A DNA stretch of 64,000 nucleotides, from positions 124,001 through 188,000 of the forward strand of contig NZ_PTPZ01000003.1 in assembly GCF_002943105.1 (NCBI RefSeq). Reading direction: 5' to 3'. This document shows, one piece after another, positions 53,139-61,746 of this stretch. The DNA comes from Cloacibacterium normanense (GTDB lineage: Bacteria; Bacteroidota; Bacteroidia; Flavobacteriales; Weeksellaceae). The position numbers and the translations under genes are program-made. Position 1 is the stretch's first letter; each line of letters starts with the position of its first letter. The notes below the pieces were generated by a model, which was given only the letters and a program-made list of their open reading frames with translations, searched no databases and had not been told where the DNA came from.

Positions 53139-54176
53139 ATGACGAAATCCGTAGAATATATTATCGTAGGAGATGGTTATGCAGCAATGTTTTTAGCGCA
53201 TCAATTCATTAAAAATAATAAATCATTTTTACTTTTTACCGAAGGCAAAAAGAGCGCATCAATGGTTTCTGCAGGAATGATAAATCCTGCGGTTCTTAAA
53301 CGTTTTACCACTTTTTGGTTGGCACAGGAACAAATCGATTCCCTTAAAAATACCATGACCGAAATTGAACAATATACTGGCCAAAATTACCTGATAGAAA
53401 AGCCTATTCTAAGAGTTTTTCATGACGATAAAGAAAAAGCATTATGGCTGAAAAAATCAGATGACGAAAGCTTGAAACCATTTCTTTCCAAAGATTTTGT
53501 AAAATTAAATTCTGTCAAAAATCCATTTGAATGTGGAGTAGTGAATCAATCCGCTCGGTTAGATGTAAGAGGTTTTTTCACAGATATGATGAACTTTTTA
53601 GAAAGTCAAAATTATCTTATCAAAGAAAAATTTGATTATAAATTATTGAAACCAAGTGATTCAACCTACAAAGATATTTCGTTTAAAAAAATAATCTTTG
53701 CCGAAGGAATGGCGGTCAAAGAAAACCCATTTTTCGCTGAAATCCCCGTACATCAGAATAAAGGCCATCATTTAGAAGTTCAACTTTCAGTGCCTTTAGA
53801 AGATGGTTTTACGATTAAAAAGAAGCATTTTATTTTTCCATTGAACAATGGAAATTATTATTACGGCGGAACGTATGATCGTGAACAAATCTATCATAAA
53901 ATTGACGATGCTGCGGTAGAAAAACTTACTAATGCTTTAGCAGAGTTTTATCCTCATGATTTCGAAGTAAAAGAGGTGAAATTTGGCTTTAGACCTACCG
54001 TTAAAGATAGAAGACCGATTTTAGGAAATTATCCAGAATTTGGGAATTTATATGTGTTTAACGGATTGGGAGCAAGAGGAATTCTCAATGGAAATTATTT
54101 CTCCATTAATCTTTACCGTCATTTAGAAAACGGCGAAGAAATTCATCCAGAAGTAAATTTAAAAAGATTTCAATAA
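53139..54176 (+). CDS. FAD-dependent oxidoreductase (DAO family)
   Basis: 345 residues. Dinucleotide-binding start YIIVGDGYAAMFLAHQFI (GxGxxA/G pattern), then SMVSAGMINPAVLKRF, and the FAD-binding end FGFRPTVKDRRPILG with NGLGARGILNG. D-amino-acid-oxidase fold; substrate unknown, possibly a glycine- or sarcosine-oxidase-like reaction. In flavobacteria a gene of this kind commonly follows gldN. Ends at 54176 with no clear hairpin. Confidence 0.85.
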   Translation: MTKSVEYIIVGDGYAAMFLAHQFIKNNKSFLLFTEGKKSASMVSAGMINPAVLKRFTTFWLAQEQIDSLKNTMTEIEQYTGQNYLIEKPILRVFHDDKEKALWLKKSDDESLKPFLSKDFVKLNSVKNPFECGVVNQSARLDVRGFFTDMMNFLESQNYLIKEKFDYKLLKPSDSTYKDISFKKIIFAEGMAVKENPFFAEIPVHQNKGHHLEVQLSVPLEDGFTIKKKHFIFPLNNGNYYYGGTYDREQIYHKIDDAAVEKLTNALAEFYPHDFEVKEVKFGFRPTVKDRRPILGNYPEFGNLYVFNGLGARGILNGNYFSINLYRHLENGEEIHPEVNLKRFQ

Positions 54177-54839
54177 AAAAACGCAAATTTTTACGAATTT
54201 TTTACAGAGTTCAAGTAATAACTATCTTTTGCATAAACCCATTGTTTAAAAGACTCTTTTTATAATGAAATATTGTTATTGATTGAATTATTTATTAATT
54301 TACAGGTTTTTGATTCTTTTTATGAAATAAAGTTAAAAAATACTACTAGTATCCAATAATTGATTGACTAATAATTAATTATTTCCAAGGGATTTGCTAA
54401 TTCTAGACTTCTATATTAGTATAACCCTACTATTATGGTTTCCCACTAATAATCATACAAAATAGTATTCAGATAGTAATAAATCCGACCAATTGCTTTG
54501 AAAGAATTAAAATCAGTTTGTCAAATTTGATGTACGAATTTGGTTTTGTTCTTAAACTTATTTACTGCTAAAAAAAAATAATTTGATACTAGAATTAAAT
54601 CTATTTTATTCTAGCTGATATTCCGAGATAAACAAACTTATTTCACTTGTTTAGACCACTTTAATAATTTTACAAAATAACCCTTATATATAAGCAATAC
54701 AAGTTGTGTTTTTTGCCAGATTGTAAATAAGAACATTCCGCACATTCTAAATCTTAATGAGTAATTCTGCACGAAATAAATCTTGAATTGGTTTTTTATC
54801 TAGCATGCTAGGATGGGATTTATTTGAATTATAATTTTC
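54177..54839. other. 663-bp noncoding gap between convergent genes
   Basis: No frame with family features and no strong terminator. It is A+T-rich and carries a perfect 12-bp palindrome CTAGCATGCTAG (54800-54811). No tRNA or known RNA recognised. It may hold a decayed gene or element; I see nothing I can name. Confidence 0.6.
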
Positions 54840-55688
54840 TTAGAAATCATACATTAGATTAAGATAGATATCATACTGATTAAATGTTCTACCTGTGCTG
54901 TATTGGTTTCGGTTATAAACAGAGGTGGCAGAAATTTTAAAAGGTTTAAAGTTCTTTTCGTATCCTAATCCTGCAAAAAACGTTTTATTGGTAATAAAAT
55001 CCTGAGCAAGGTCTATATTTCTGCTGTCTGGCGCGTTACCGAAACCAGTGACTACAGAAAAATTGTCTCTTTTTTCATTGAAAAAGTTACGCCACTGTAG
55101 CATATTAGAATAATAAGTATTACCTTGACTGAAGGTGATGAAATTTCTGAAACTGATTCTATTTTGGTCGCTTTCTTTCGTGATTCCTATAATAGGCGTT
55201 ACCAAATCAAAGTTTTCTGCCGATAAAAACTTCGTTCCTGTTTCTAATTCCCAGCCTTTGCCTAAATTGCTGTAAAATGAATAGAATAGTTCATAATTAG
55301 GAAATAGTTTTTGGTCAGATACACTTGCTCCGATAAATGAGTAATGGTTTTTACCATGTTTTGCATAAACTTCTAAATCATATTTTAAGCTGGTGATTTC
55401 TGCTCTAGATTTTAGGTTTACTCTACCTATAAAGGTTAATTTTTGGTTTTTAGTTTTTCTCATGTAGTGCAGAGAAGTATTGCTCATGGTAGAAATTCCA
55501 CCACTATAAATGCTTTGTACTTGGGAGAGACCTACTTGATTAAGTGGTGCTTTTAAAGAATCTGTTGGATTTTCTTTGATTACAGATTCTTTAATTTTTA
55601 TAGAATCACTGTGATTTTGAGCAAAGATAAAACCGCTAAAAATAATTGCTACAATAGATGTACTTTTCTTATACCAATAATGTTTCAT
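54840..55688 (-). CDS. YaiO-like outer-membrane beta-barrel protein
   Basis: 282 residues, signal peptide about 1-23 (ending FIFAQ). Alternating strands with aromatic girdles and a terminal YDIYLNLMYDF strand indicate an outer-membrane barrel; the overall pattern matches the YaiO family (short barrel beside a GT2 synthase). Presumably the exit pore or outer-membrane partner for the polysaccharide made by the GT2 gene just upstream (4-bp gap). Last gene of its operon. Confidence 0.8.
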   Translation of the reverse strand: MKHYWYKKSTSIVAIIFSGFIFAQNHSDSIKIKESVIKENPTDSLKAPLNQVGLSQVQSIYSGGISTMSNTSLHYMRKTKNQKLTFIGRVNLKSRAEITSLKYDLEVYAKHGKNHYSFIGASVSDQKLFPNYELFYSFYSNLGKGWELETGTKFLSAENFDLVTPIIGITKESDQNRISFRNFITFSQGNTYYSNMLQWRNFFNEKRDNFSVVTGFGNAPDSRNIDLAQDFITNKTFFAGLGYEKNFKPFKISATSVYNRNQYSTGRTFNQYDIYLNLMYDF

Positions 55689-55692
55689 AATT

Positions 55693-57147
55693 TTAATTTG
55701 TTTTGTTAAAGCCTTTTCTTGTCATGACTCCCCATTTCTTTTTCTTGCCTGTAAGTTCATCATAATATCCTTTTAAACTACAATATACTATGATGGGATG
55801 ATATATAAAGGGTTCTAAAAGAGCCATTGCGGAAATTCCCAATGTTACAAAACCATTCTTATAATAGTTAAATACCTTTCGATCTAAAAATACTGCGGAG
55901 AAGCTTAATCCTATATAAAAACTTATGACAGCTATTATAAGGTAAAGAATATTCATAAAAGCTATAGGGTCGTAGAAATAACTGTAAATTAAAACAAAAA
56001 TGCCTATAAATTCTACAAAGGGAGATAAAAATTCAAAAAATAAGTTATAAGGAAAAATAATAAACCCCATCCTTCCATATTTAGGATTAAGGAATACTTT
56101 TTTATTCTTTTTCAATATTTGAAACAGACCTCTAGACCATCTTATACGCTGTCTTACTAGAATTTTTAAGGTTTCTGGGCCTTCTGTCCAGCAAAGAGTT
56201 CTAGGAACACTTCTTACACAATAAGGCTGATTGGTCTCTTGCATGTAACCTACCATTCTAAAAACTAAGTCCATATCTTCGCCTAAAGAATTTTTATCAT
56301 AACCCCCAATTTTTAACACAATTTCTTTGTCAAACAAACCTAACCCTCCAGAAATATTAGGAACTGCATTCAAATAAGACCATGCCATTTTTCCTAGTAC
56401 AAATGACCGAATGTATTCTAATTCCTGAAACCTTACCAATAGTTTTTTTGGAACGCCTACATTTTCCATAGTACCTCTGTTTACAAAACTAGAATTAGAC
56501 ATTCTTAGTGTAGCTCCTACCCCTATACATCTTTTTTTCTCATTAAGTACTACATCCATCATAATGAGTAGCGTATCAAAATCCAAAACGCAATCTACAT
56601 CTATGTTTAAAAAATAGTCGTATTTAGCAATATTAAGTCCTGCATTGAGGGCATCGGCTTTACCACCGCCATTAAACTTATCAATTACCACTAGATTTTT
56701 GTAGGCCATATCTGTAGATCGATAGATACCTCTAATGGGTGCAGATGGTACTACTGTTTCAAAAATATATTTGGTTTCTTCTAGTTTAAATTCTTTAATC
56801 AGTTTGTCTAATGTGTCATCACTGCTTCCATCATTTACCACAACAAGTTCGAATTTATGATAATTTAAAGAAAGTAGTGAATGCACATTATCTATAATGG
56901 TTACAGATTCATTGTAAGCACCTGTAATGATGCTTATTCCTGGTGCATGATTCATTAAAGCAAGTTTTTTGCTTTGCGAAAATTTTCTTTTAAAGAGGTA
57001 TTTTTTTATTGCTAAGAATGATAATAAATTTGTCAAAAGAAGACTCATGAACATCCCTATAGCTACGGCTCTCATAGAGGAGTTATAAAAATTAGAAAAT
57101 TCTATTTCTTTATAATAATCTAATGCTGTGTGTAAAATGTCTTCCAT
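55693..57147 (-). CDS. processive GT2 glycosyltransferase, membrane polysaccharide synthase
   Basis: 484 residues. One or two N-terminal helices (about 25-50), a cytosolic GT2 domain and three to four C-terminal helices. Catalytic residues: Asp106 in VVNDGSSDDT, DVD at 183-185, GED at 289-291 and RQRIRW at 332-337, the set of processive synthases (cellulose, PNAG, hyaluronan). No PilZ domain. The polymer cannot be named. Start overlaps the stop of the HEAT gene by one base. Confidence 0.9.
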   Translation of the reverse strand: MEDILHTALDYYKEIEFSNFYNSSMRAVAIGMFMSLLLTNLLSFLAIKKYLFKRKFSQSKKLALMNHAPGISIITGAYNESVTIIDNVHSLLSLNYHKFELVVVNDGSSDDTLDKLIKEFKLEETKYIFETVVPSAPIRGIYRSTDMAYKNLVVIDKFNGGGKADALNAGLNIAKYDYFLNIDVDCVLDFDTLLIMMDVVLNEKKRCIGVGATLRMSNSSFVNRGTMENVGVPKKLLVRFQELEYIRSFVLGKMAWSYLNAVPNISGGLGLFDKEIVLKIGGYDKNSLGEDMDLVFRMVGYMQETNQPYCVRSVPRTLCWTEGPETLKILVRQRIRWSRGLFQILKKNKKVFLNPKYGRMGFIIFPYNLFFEFLSPFVEFIGIFVLIYSYFYDPIAFMNILYLIIAVISFYIGLSFSAVFLDRKVFNYYKNGFVTLGISAMALLEPFIYHPIIVYCSLKGYYDELTGKKKKWGVMTRKGFNKTN

Positions 57148-57797
57148 TATAAAATTTTTTGTTCGTGAGGAACTGTTTTTTCAAGTTCATAACGATATAT
57201 TTTATTTTCTAAAATAGATTCTGAAGAAGTAGCTCTTGATAAAGCAATCAGGATGGCTTTTCTAAAATTAGTATGAAATTCCGTGTGGAGTAAATTTTCT
57301 AAAAATTGAGTTACTTGTTCATTCTTATTGCCCATATATCCAAGGCTTTTAATGATTTCTATTTTGCAATTTACATCACTTTCTTCATTATAAAGTTCCA
57401 TGAGAATATTAATAGATTCTTTTTGATTAAGTAGACCAAGCGTTTTAATCATTTTACGTCTCATCTTGGTATTGTTTATTTTAATCATACTATGAATAGG
57501 CTCAATAGCAGTATTCTGATGATAATGAGCAACCAAATCTAGCGATAAGCTTATTATAGAATTTACATAGTTGGAATTAATCCATTTGCTGAAATCTGCT
57601 TTTGGTGCAGTAGGTCTATTGATGATTAATTGAAAATATTCTAATTGTTGCCACGGTGTAAAAGGTTCTGTTGTAAAATCAAAGAACTCGTAAATATCAT
57701 CCCTATCATAAATGTTGAGGGTGTAAGCGTTGGCAAGTTCACGTATTTCTGAATTTTTATGTTTTTGTAACTTTTTGATTTTTGTCCGGTTTACCAC
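57147..57797 (-). CDS. HEAT-repeat protein, C-terminal part (frameshifted gene)
   Basis: 216 residues from a GTG at 57797, but the frame stays open to 58025 with convincing coding content (LKKLKVQKNRRIRTIF, TDVYKSLGLHIKDIKD) and no other start, so this is the tail of a longer protein. Two or three HEAT-like helical pairs: MIKTLGLLNQKESINILM and IKSLGYMGNKNEQVTQF. The membrane-anchored N-terminus is in another frame at 58010-58228. Single-base loss in an A run near 58026 explains the break. Stop overlaps the GT2 start. Confidence 0.75.
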   Translation of the reverse strand: MVNRTKIKKLQKHKNSEIRELANAYTLNIYDRDDIYEFFDFTTEPFTPWQQLEYFQLIINRPTAPKADFSKWINSNYVNSIISLSLDLVAHYHQNTAIEPIHSMIKINNTKMRRKMIKTLGLLNQKESINILMELYNEESDVNCKIEIIKSLGYMGNKNEQVTQFLENLLHTEFHTNFRKAILIALSRATSSESILENKIYRYELEKTVPHEQKIL

Positions 57798-58009
57798 AAT
57801 TTTAAATCTATTGAGGCGATCTAAAGCGCCTAGAACTCGTTTAGTAAATATACTGTCTAGATCTTTTATATCTTTTATGTGTAATCCTAAAGATTTATAG
57901 ACATCGGTAAGTGTTACAAATTCAGTGCCTTTTAAAAATATCGTGTATTCTTTTAAAACTTTTATAAATATGGTTCTAATTCTTCTGTTTTTTTGAACTT
58001 TTAATTTTT

Positions 58010-58228
58010 TTAATATTTTAATTTTTCAATGTTTTCTTTATTTTCTAAAAGAATAGTTTCGCTAAGGATTTCACTAAAAATATTGCGAATTTTATTATTT
58101 TTTTTACTATTAATAATAACAGGGATGTTATAGATAAAAACCAAGAACATTCCAATATTAATAATAATAATATTGAATAAGAAAAAATCTAATAGATAGC
58201 TAGGTATATTATGAAGTAAATTTCCCAA
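58010..58228 (-). CDS. membrane-anchor N-terminal part of the HEAT-repeat protein
   Basis: 72 residues: one membrane helix (about 13-36, LLDFFLFNIIIINIGMFLVF) and a cytosolic tail ENIEKLKY that ends at an early stop. Reading one base back within the A run after the ENIE codons joins the HEAT frame downstream. Its start overlaps the end of the receiver gene by 20 bases. As it stands it is half of a split or shifted gene. Confidence 0.65.
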   Translation of the reverse strand: MGNLLHNIPSYLLDFFLFNIIIINIGMFLVFIYNIPVIINSKKNNKIRNIFSEILSETILLENKENIEKLKY

Positions 58229-58607
58229 TATTTTTTTCTTTAGTTATTAATTCTGATAATTTTCCCAATCTGCATATCATTTCCATAGGAGTAAATGGTT
58301 TTTCAATCATATCATCTATTCCCATTTTGTAGAGTCTTAAAATATTTTCAGGAGTGAAATTGTCCGATAAAATTACAATTTTTGTATCTTTTAAGTGTTC
58401 CTTAGATTTAATAAAAGTAACAAGTTCGAACCCAGAATAATATTGTAAGTGAATATTCGTAATAATAATATCAAATTTTTCTTCTGACAAAAAGGTAAAT
58501 GCTTCTTTTCCATTAGAAGCTAACTTAAGTTCATAACCTTCTTTTGAAAGGATATGTAGAATAAGGTTTCTTATGATTTCATTTTTTTCAGTAACCAATA
58601 TTTTCAT
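58209..58607 (-). CDS. atypical receiver-domain protein lacking the phosphoacceptor Asp
   Basis: 132 residues, single CheY-like domain and no output domain. KILVTEKNEIIRNLIL begins it, with Glu7-Lys8 where an acidic pair is usual; FDIIITNIHLQYYSGF has Asn51 where the phosphorylated Asp should be; ILSDNF keeps the Ser/Thr switch and IEKPFTP keeps the Lys-Pro (103-104). So it is a pseudo-receiver that probably signals by binding, not phosphorylation. First gene of the HEAT/GT2/YaiO operon. Confidence 0.85.
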   Translation of the reverse strand: MKILVTEKNEIIRNLILHILSKEGYELKLASNGKEAFTFLSEEKFDIIITNIHLQYYSGFELVTFIKSKEHLKDTKIVILSDNFTPENILRLYKMGIDDMIEKPFTPMEMICRLGKLSELITKEKNIGKFTS

Positions 58608-58994
58608 TTCGCTGTGTTTATTTTTTTTGCTAATTAAAGCTTAAAAGAAAGAACTATTTTTTTCTTAATTAAAAAAAAATAATAATGAGAATAAGCAGAG
58701 TTAAGCTTTTTATTTCATTAAATTTTTAATAACGAAAGTTTATTTTTCCTTTCTCTAATTACTTTTGCAAAGATATTAATTATTAATTAAATATTTTAAG
58801 TCCTTTTGATGATATAAATCAAAAATTATAATTATACGTTTGTTTTATTGATTTTTATTTTTTTTTCTATTTTAATTATTGATTTTTTTTTATAATTATT
58901 GATTTTTTAATTTTTTTTATTTTATTTTATATTTAATTTTAAATAATTTGTATTTCATTTTTATTAATGATTTTGTAAAAAAAATAGGATATTT
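58608..58994. other. very A+T-rich 387-bp gap with regulatory box and short repeats
   Basis: No gene. TTATTGATTTTT occurs three times (58845-58856, 58876-58887, 58896-58907), the last two 20 bases apart, within long T runs. A minus-strand -7 box lies at 58768-58775. The rest is nearly pure A+T. Confidence 0.6.
58768..58775 (-). promoter_or_regulatory. -7 promoter box of the receiver/GT2 operon
   Basis: TATCTTTG on the minus strand, exact consensus, about 160 bases before the receiver-gene ATG; the long leader leaves room for control. Confidence 0.55.
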
Positions 58995-61475
58995 TTATTT
59001 TTTATATGTATTTTTTAACTTAATAAGTTTAATCATCTCTAAAATCAACAACAAACTTACTGCCCCAATAATAGAAGTAATAAAATGTTGATGACCAGGA
59101 TATTCAAAACTGAAAACTTTTTGTAACATTGGGTTTCCGATGGTGAGAAATAATAAGGTAAACGCTATGGTAAATATTATCACCAAAGCTTTATTGTTTT
59201 CTAAAATCACTGAAACAAAATTTCTAGTATCAGACAAAGAAGTGAGAATGAGAAATACATTTCCTACAATTAGTGAAGAAAATGTGATGGCTCTCACTGC
59301 ATTATCAGAATGACCTTCTTTTAGAGAAAGAAAATAAACCACCACCACCATTGCCAATAACAAAAATCCTTTCACTAGGCTAAAAGCTATTTTTTTCCAT
59401 CCAAAAAAGAGTTCATTTGGATCTCTTGGAGGTCGGTACATAATGCCTCTTTCTTCTTGTTCAGATTCAAAAGCAATAGAACAAACTGGGTCTATAATCA
59501 ATTCCATAAAAACAATATGCATCGGCATCAATAAAATAGGCAAAGAAGAATAAAATGCAGGCAATAAGACCAAACCAATAATCGGAACGTGAATGGCAAG
59601 AATGTAAGACATGGCTTTTTGAAGATTGTCAAAAATTCTTCTTCCAGAACGAATGGCGTAAACAATAGATGCAAAATTATCATCCAACAAAACCAAGGAA
59701 GATGCTTCTCTGGCTACGTCTGTTCCTTTCATTCCCATGGCAATTCCTATATCCGCAGCTTTCAGTGCAGGAGCATCATTTACACCATCTCCTGTCATCG
59801 CTATTATTTCTCCGTTGGCTTTCAGAGCTTTGATGATTTGTAGTTTTTGTTCAGGAACAATTCTTGCAAAAAGATGAGTAGTTTTTATTTTCTCTTTCAA
59901 TTCAGCATCACTCATATTTTGGAGTTCAGCACCCGTTAAAACTTGGTCATTGTGCTGTAAACCAATCTGATTGGCAATACTTTTGGCAGTTGCAGGAAAG
60001 TCTCCCGTAATCATAATCACTTTAATTCCTGCTTTGTTACATTCGCTGATGGCTTCTGGTACTTCTTCACGAATCGGGTCTTCAAAAGCAACTAATCCAC
60101 TAAAAATAAAAGGAAATTCTTCTTGTTTTTCGGGAAGTTCGTCAGAAGTTATTTCGCAATGAGCTGCTGCGAGAACTCTATAACCGCTTTCTGCTAATTG
60201 GTGAACCAATTGAGTATAACGAGCGTTTTCTTCTTCAGAAAAATGGCACAATTGGAAAATCGCTTCAGGAGCACCTTTGCAATAGGCATGACTTTTTGGT
60301 TGGTTTTTAGATTTCATCACGCGAGTCATGGCAAATAATTCTTTGCTGAGTGGATATTCTTTTACCAAATCTAAATCCTCTTTTGCTAAAGTCAATCTGC
60401 TGATTTCATTGCCAATCGCTTTTTCCATTGGGTCGATAGAATGACGCTGAGAAGCGTGAACCAAAACCGTTAAAACCTCTTGAATATTTTCTAAAGAATG
60501 TTTAAAATCTTTCTTGTAATAGAGTTTTTCACCTGAGTAAAGCGCAGCAACTTCCATTTTGTTTTGGGTAATGGTTCCTGTTTTATCACTGCAAAGAACG
60601 GTGGCAGAACCCAGTGTTTCTATGGCAGAAGGTTTGCGTGTTAATACATTATTTTTGGATAATCGCCAAGCTCCCAATGCTAAGAAAATAGTCAATACTA
60701 CAGGGAATTCTTCTGGTAAAATAGACATGGCAGAAGCCAATCCGTTCAATAAAGAATTAAGGAAATTTCCTCTCGTAAAATAAAAAGCCAGAATTACTCC
60801 AATACTGATGGCGATTCCCATTAGAAACAGACTTCTAATGAGTCTTTTCATCTCTTTTTGCAGTCGGGTGCTTTCTTGTTCTATATTTTGTAGCGAAACG
60901 CCAATTTTTCCGAATTGTGTTTCGGAACCAGTATGCGTCACTTTTGCTTTGCCTTTTCCTTGCACGATGAGTGTTCCGCTGAAAACATGAGCTTCCTTAT
61001 CTTCGGTTTTAATCACGGGAACAGATTCGCCAGTTAGTAAAGATTCGTCTATAGTAAGGTGTTGACTTTCCAATAAAATAGCATCTGCAGGAACTCGGTC
61101 TCCTTCATTTAAAATGACTACATCTTCGGGAACGACTTCTCTTCCGGGAATTCTAATTTCTTCACCATCACGAATCACCAAAGCTCGGGGAGAAGACAAT
61201 TGTCTCAATGCTTCTAAAGATTTTTCGGTTTTTCTGTGTTGATAAAAAGTGATGAAAATAATAACGAAAACCCAACACAATAGAATCATTCCTTCGGTAT
61301 AATCTCCCAATAAAACATAGACGAGACCACAAAACATAAGCAAGATAAACATGGGCTCTTGAATCACTTCTAGGGCAATTTGCCAAACGTTTTTCGGTTT
61401 TGCAGAAGGGAGTTCATTGAAGCCGTATTGTTTCAAAAGTTCTGCTGCTTTTTTTTGAGAAATTCCTTGTGTCAT
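58995..61475 (-). CDS. P-type cation ATPase (Ca2+-type, P2)
   Basis: 826 residues. N-terminal actuator part (LNEGDRVPADAILL, LTIDESLLTGESVPV with TGES), phosphorylation site CSDKTGTITQNK with Asp297, hinge MTGDGVNDAPALKAADIG, ten membrane helices. The fourth helix reads PEEFPVV where Ca pumps have PEGLP, so the ion is uncertain (Ca2+ or Mn2+ likely). Monocistronic; a long intergenic gap lies on each side. Confidence 0.9.
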   Translation of the reverse strand: MTQGISQKKAAELLKQYGFNELPSAKPKNVWQIALEVIQEPMFILLMFCGLVYVLLGDYTEGMILLCWVFVIIFITFYQHRKTEKSLEALRQLSSPRALVIRDGEEIRIPGREVVPEDVVILNEGDRVPADAILLESQHLTIDESLLTGESVPVIKTEDKEAHVFSGTLIVQGKGKAKVTHTGSETQFGKIGVSLQNIEQESTRLQKEMKRLIRSLFLMGIAISIGVILAFYFTRGNFLNSLLNGLASAMSILPEEFPVVLTIFLALGAWRLSKNNVLTRKPSAIETLGSATVLCSDKTGTITQNKMEVAALYSGEKLYYKKDFKHSLENIQEVLTVLVHASQRHSIDPMEKAIGNEISRLTLAKEDLDLVKEYPLSKELFAMTRVMKSKNQPKSHAYCKGAPEAIFQLCHFSEEENARYTQLVHQLAESGYRVLAAAHCEITSDELPEKQEEFPFIFSGLVAFEDPIREEVPEAISECNKAGIKVIMITGDFPATAKSIANQIGLQHNDQVLTGAELQNMSDAELKEKIKTTHLFARIVPEQKLQIIKALKANGEIIAMTGDGVNDAPALKAADIGIAMGMKGTDVAREASSLVLLDDNFASIVYAIRSGRRIFDNLQKAMSYILAIHVPIIGLVLLPAFYSSLPILLMPMHIVFMELIIDPVCSIAFESEQEERGIMYRPPRDPNELFFGWKKIAFSLVKGFLLLAMVVVVYFLSLKEGHSDNAVRAITFSSLIVGNVFLILTSLSDTRNFVSVILENNKALVIIFTIAFTLLFLTIGNPMLQKVFSFEYPGHQHFITSIIGAVSLLLILEMIKLIKLKNTYKK

Positions 61476-61723
61476 GGCATTTCTTTTTTAAGATGAGAAT
61501 AAATCACGGGAAAAAATGGCTGATTTTAATTGGTTTTTAATCAGTCTTTTATTCAGTTAAAGTTAAGAAAATTTTAGGATAAGAAAAAGGTTTTAGAGCT
61601 GATATATAAGAGGTGATGCTTTATCTATTCTTTCAGAATTTATATTTCGGAAAAATGCCTTGTTATAGAGATTTTAAATTGGTATTATTTTGGTTATTAA
61701 TTTTTTGTTCCCTCAAAAAATTT

Positions 61724-61731
61724 TATCTTCG
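61724..61731 (+). promoter_or_regulatory. -7-like box of the thioredoxin/DUF3575 operon
   Basis: TATCTTCG, a one-base variant of TAnnTTTG, 16 bases before the ATG at 61747, with TTTTTTG upstream at 61701-61707. Confidence 0.4.
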
Positions 61732-61746
61732 TAGCTTAATTTTTAA

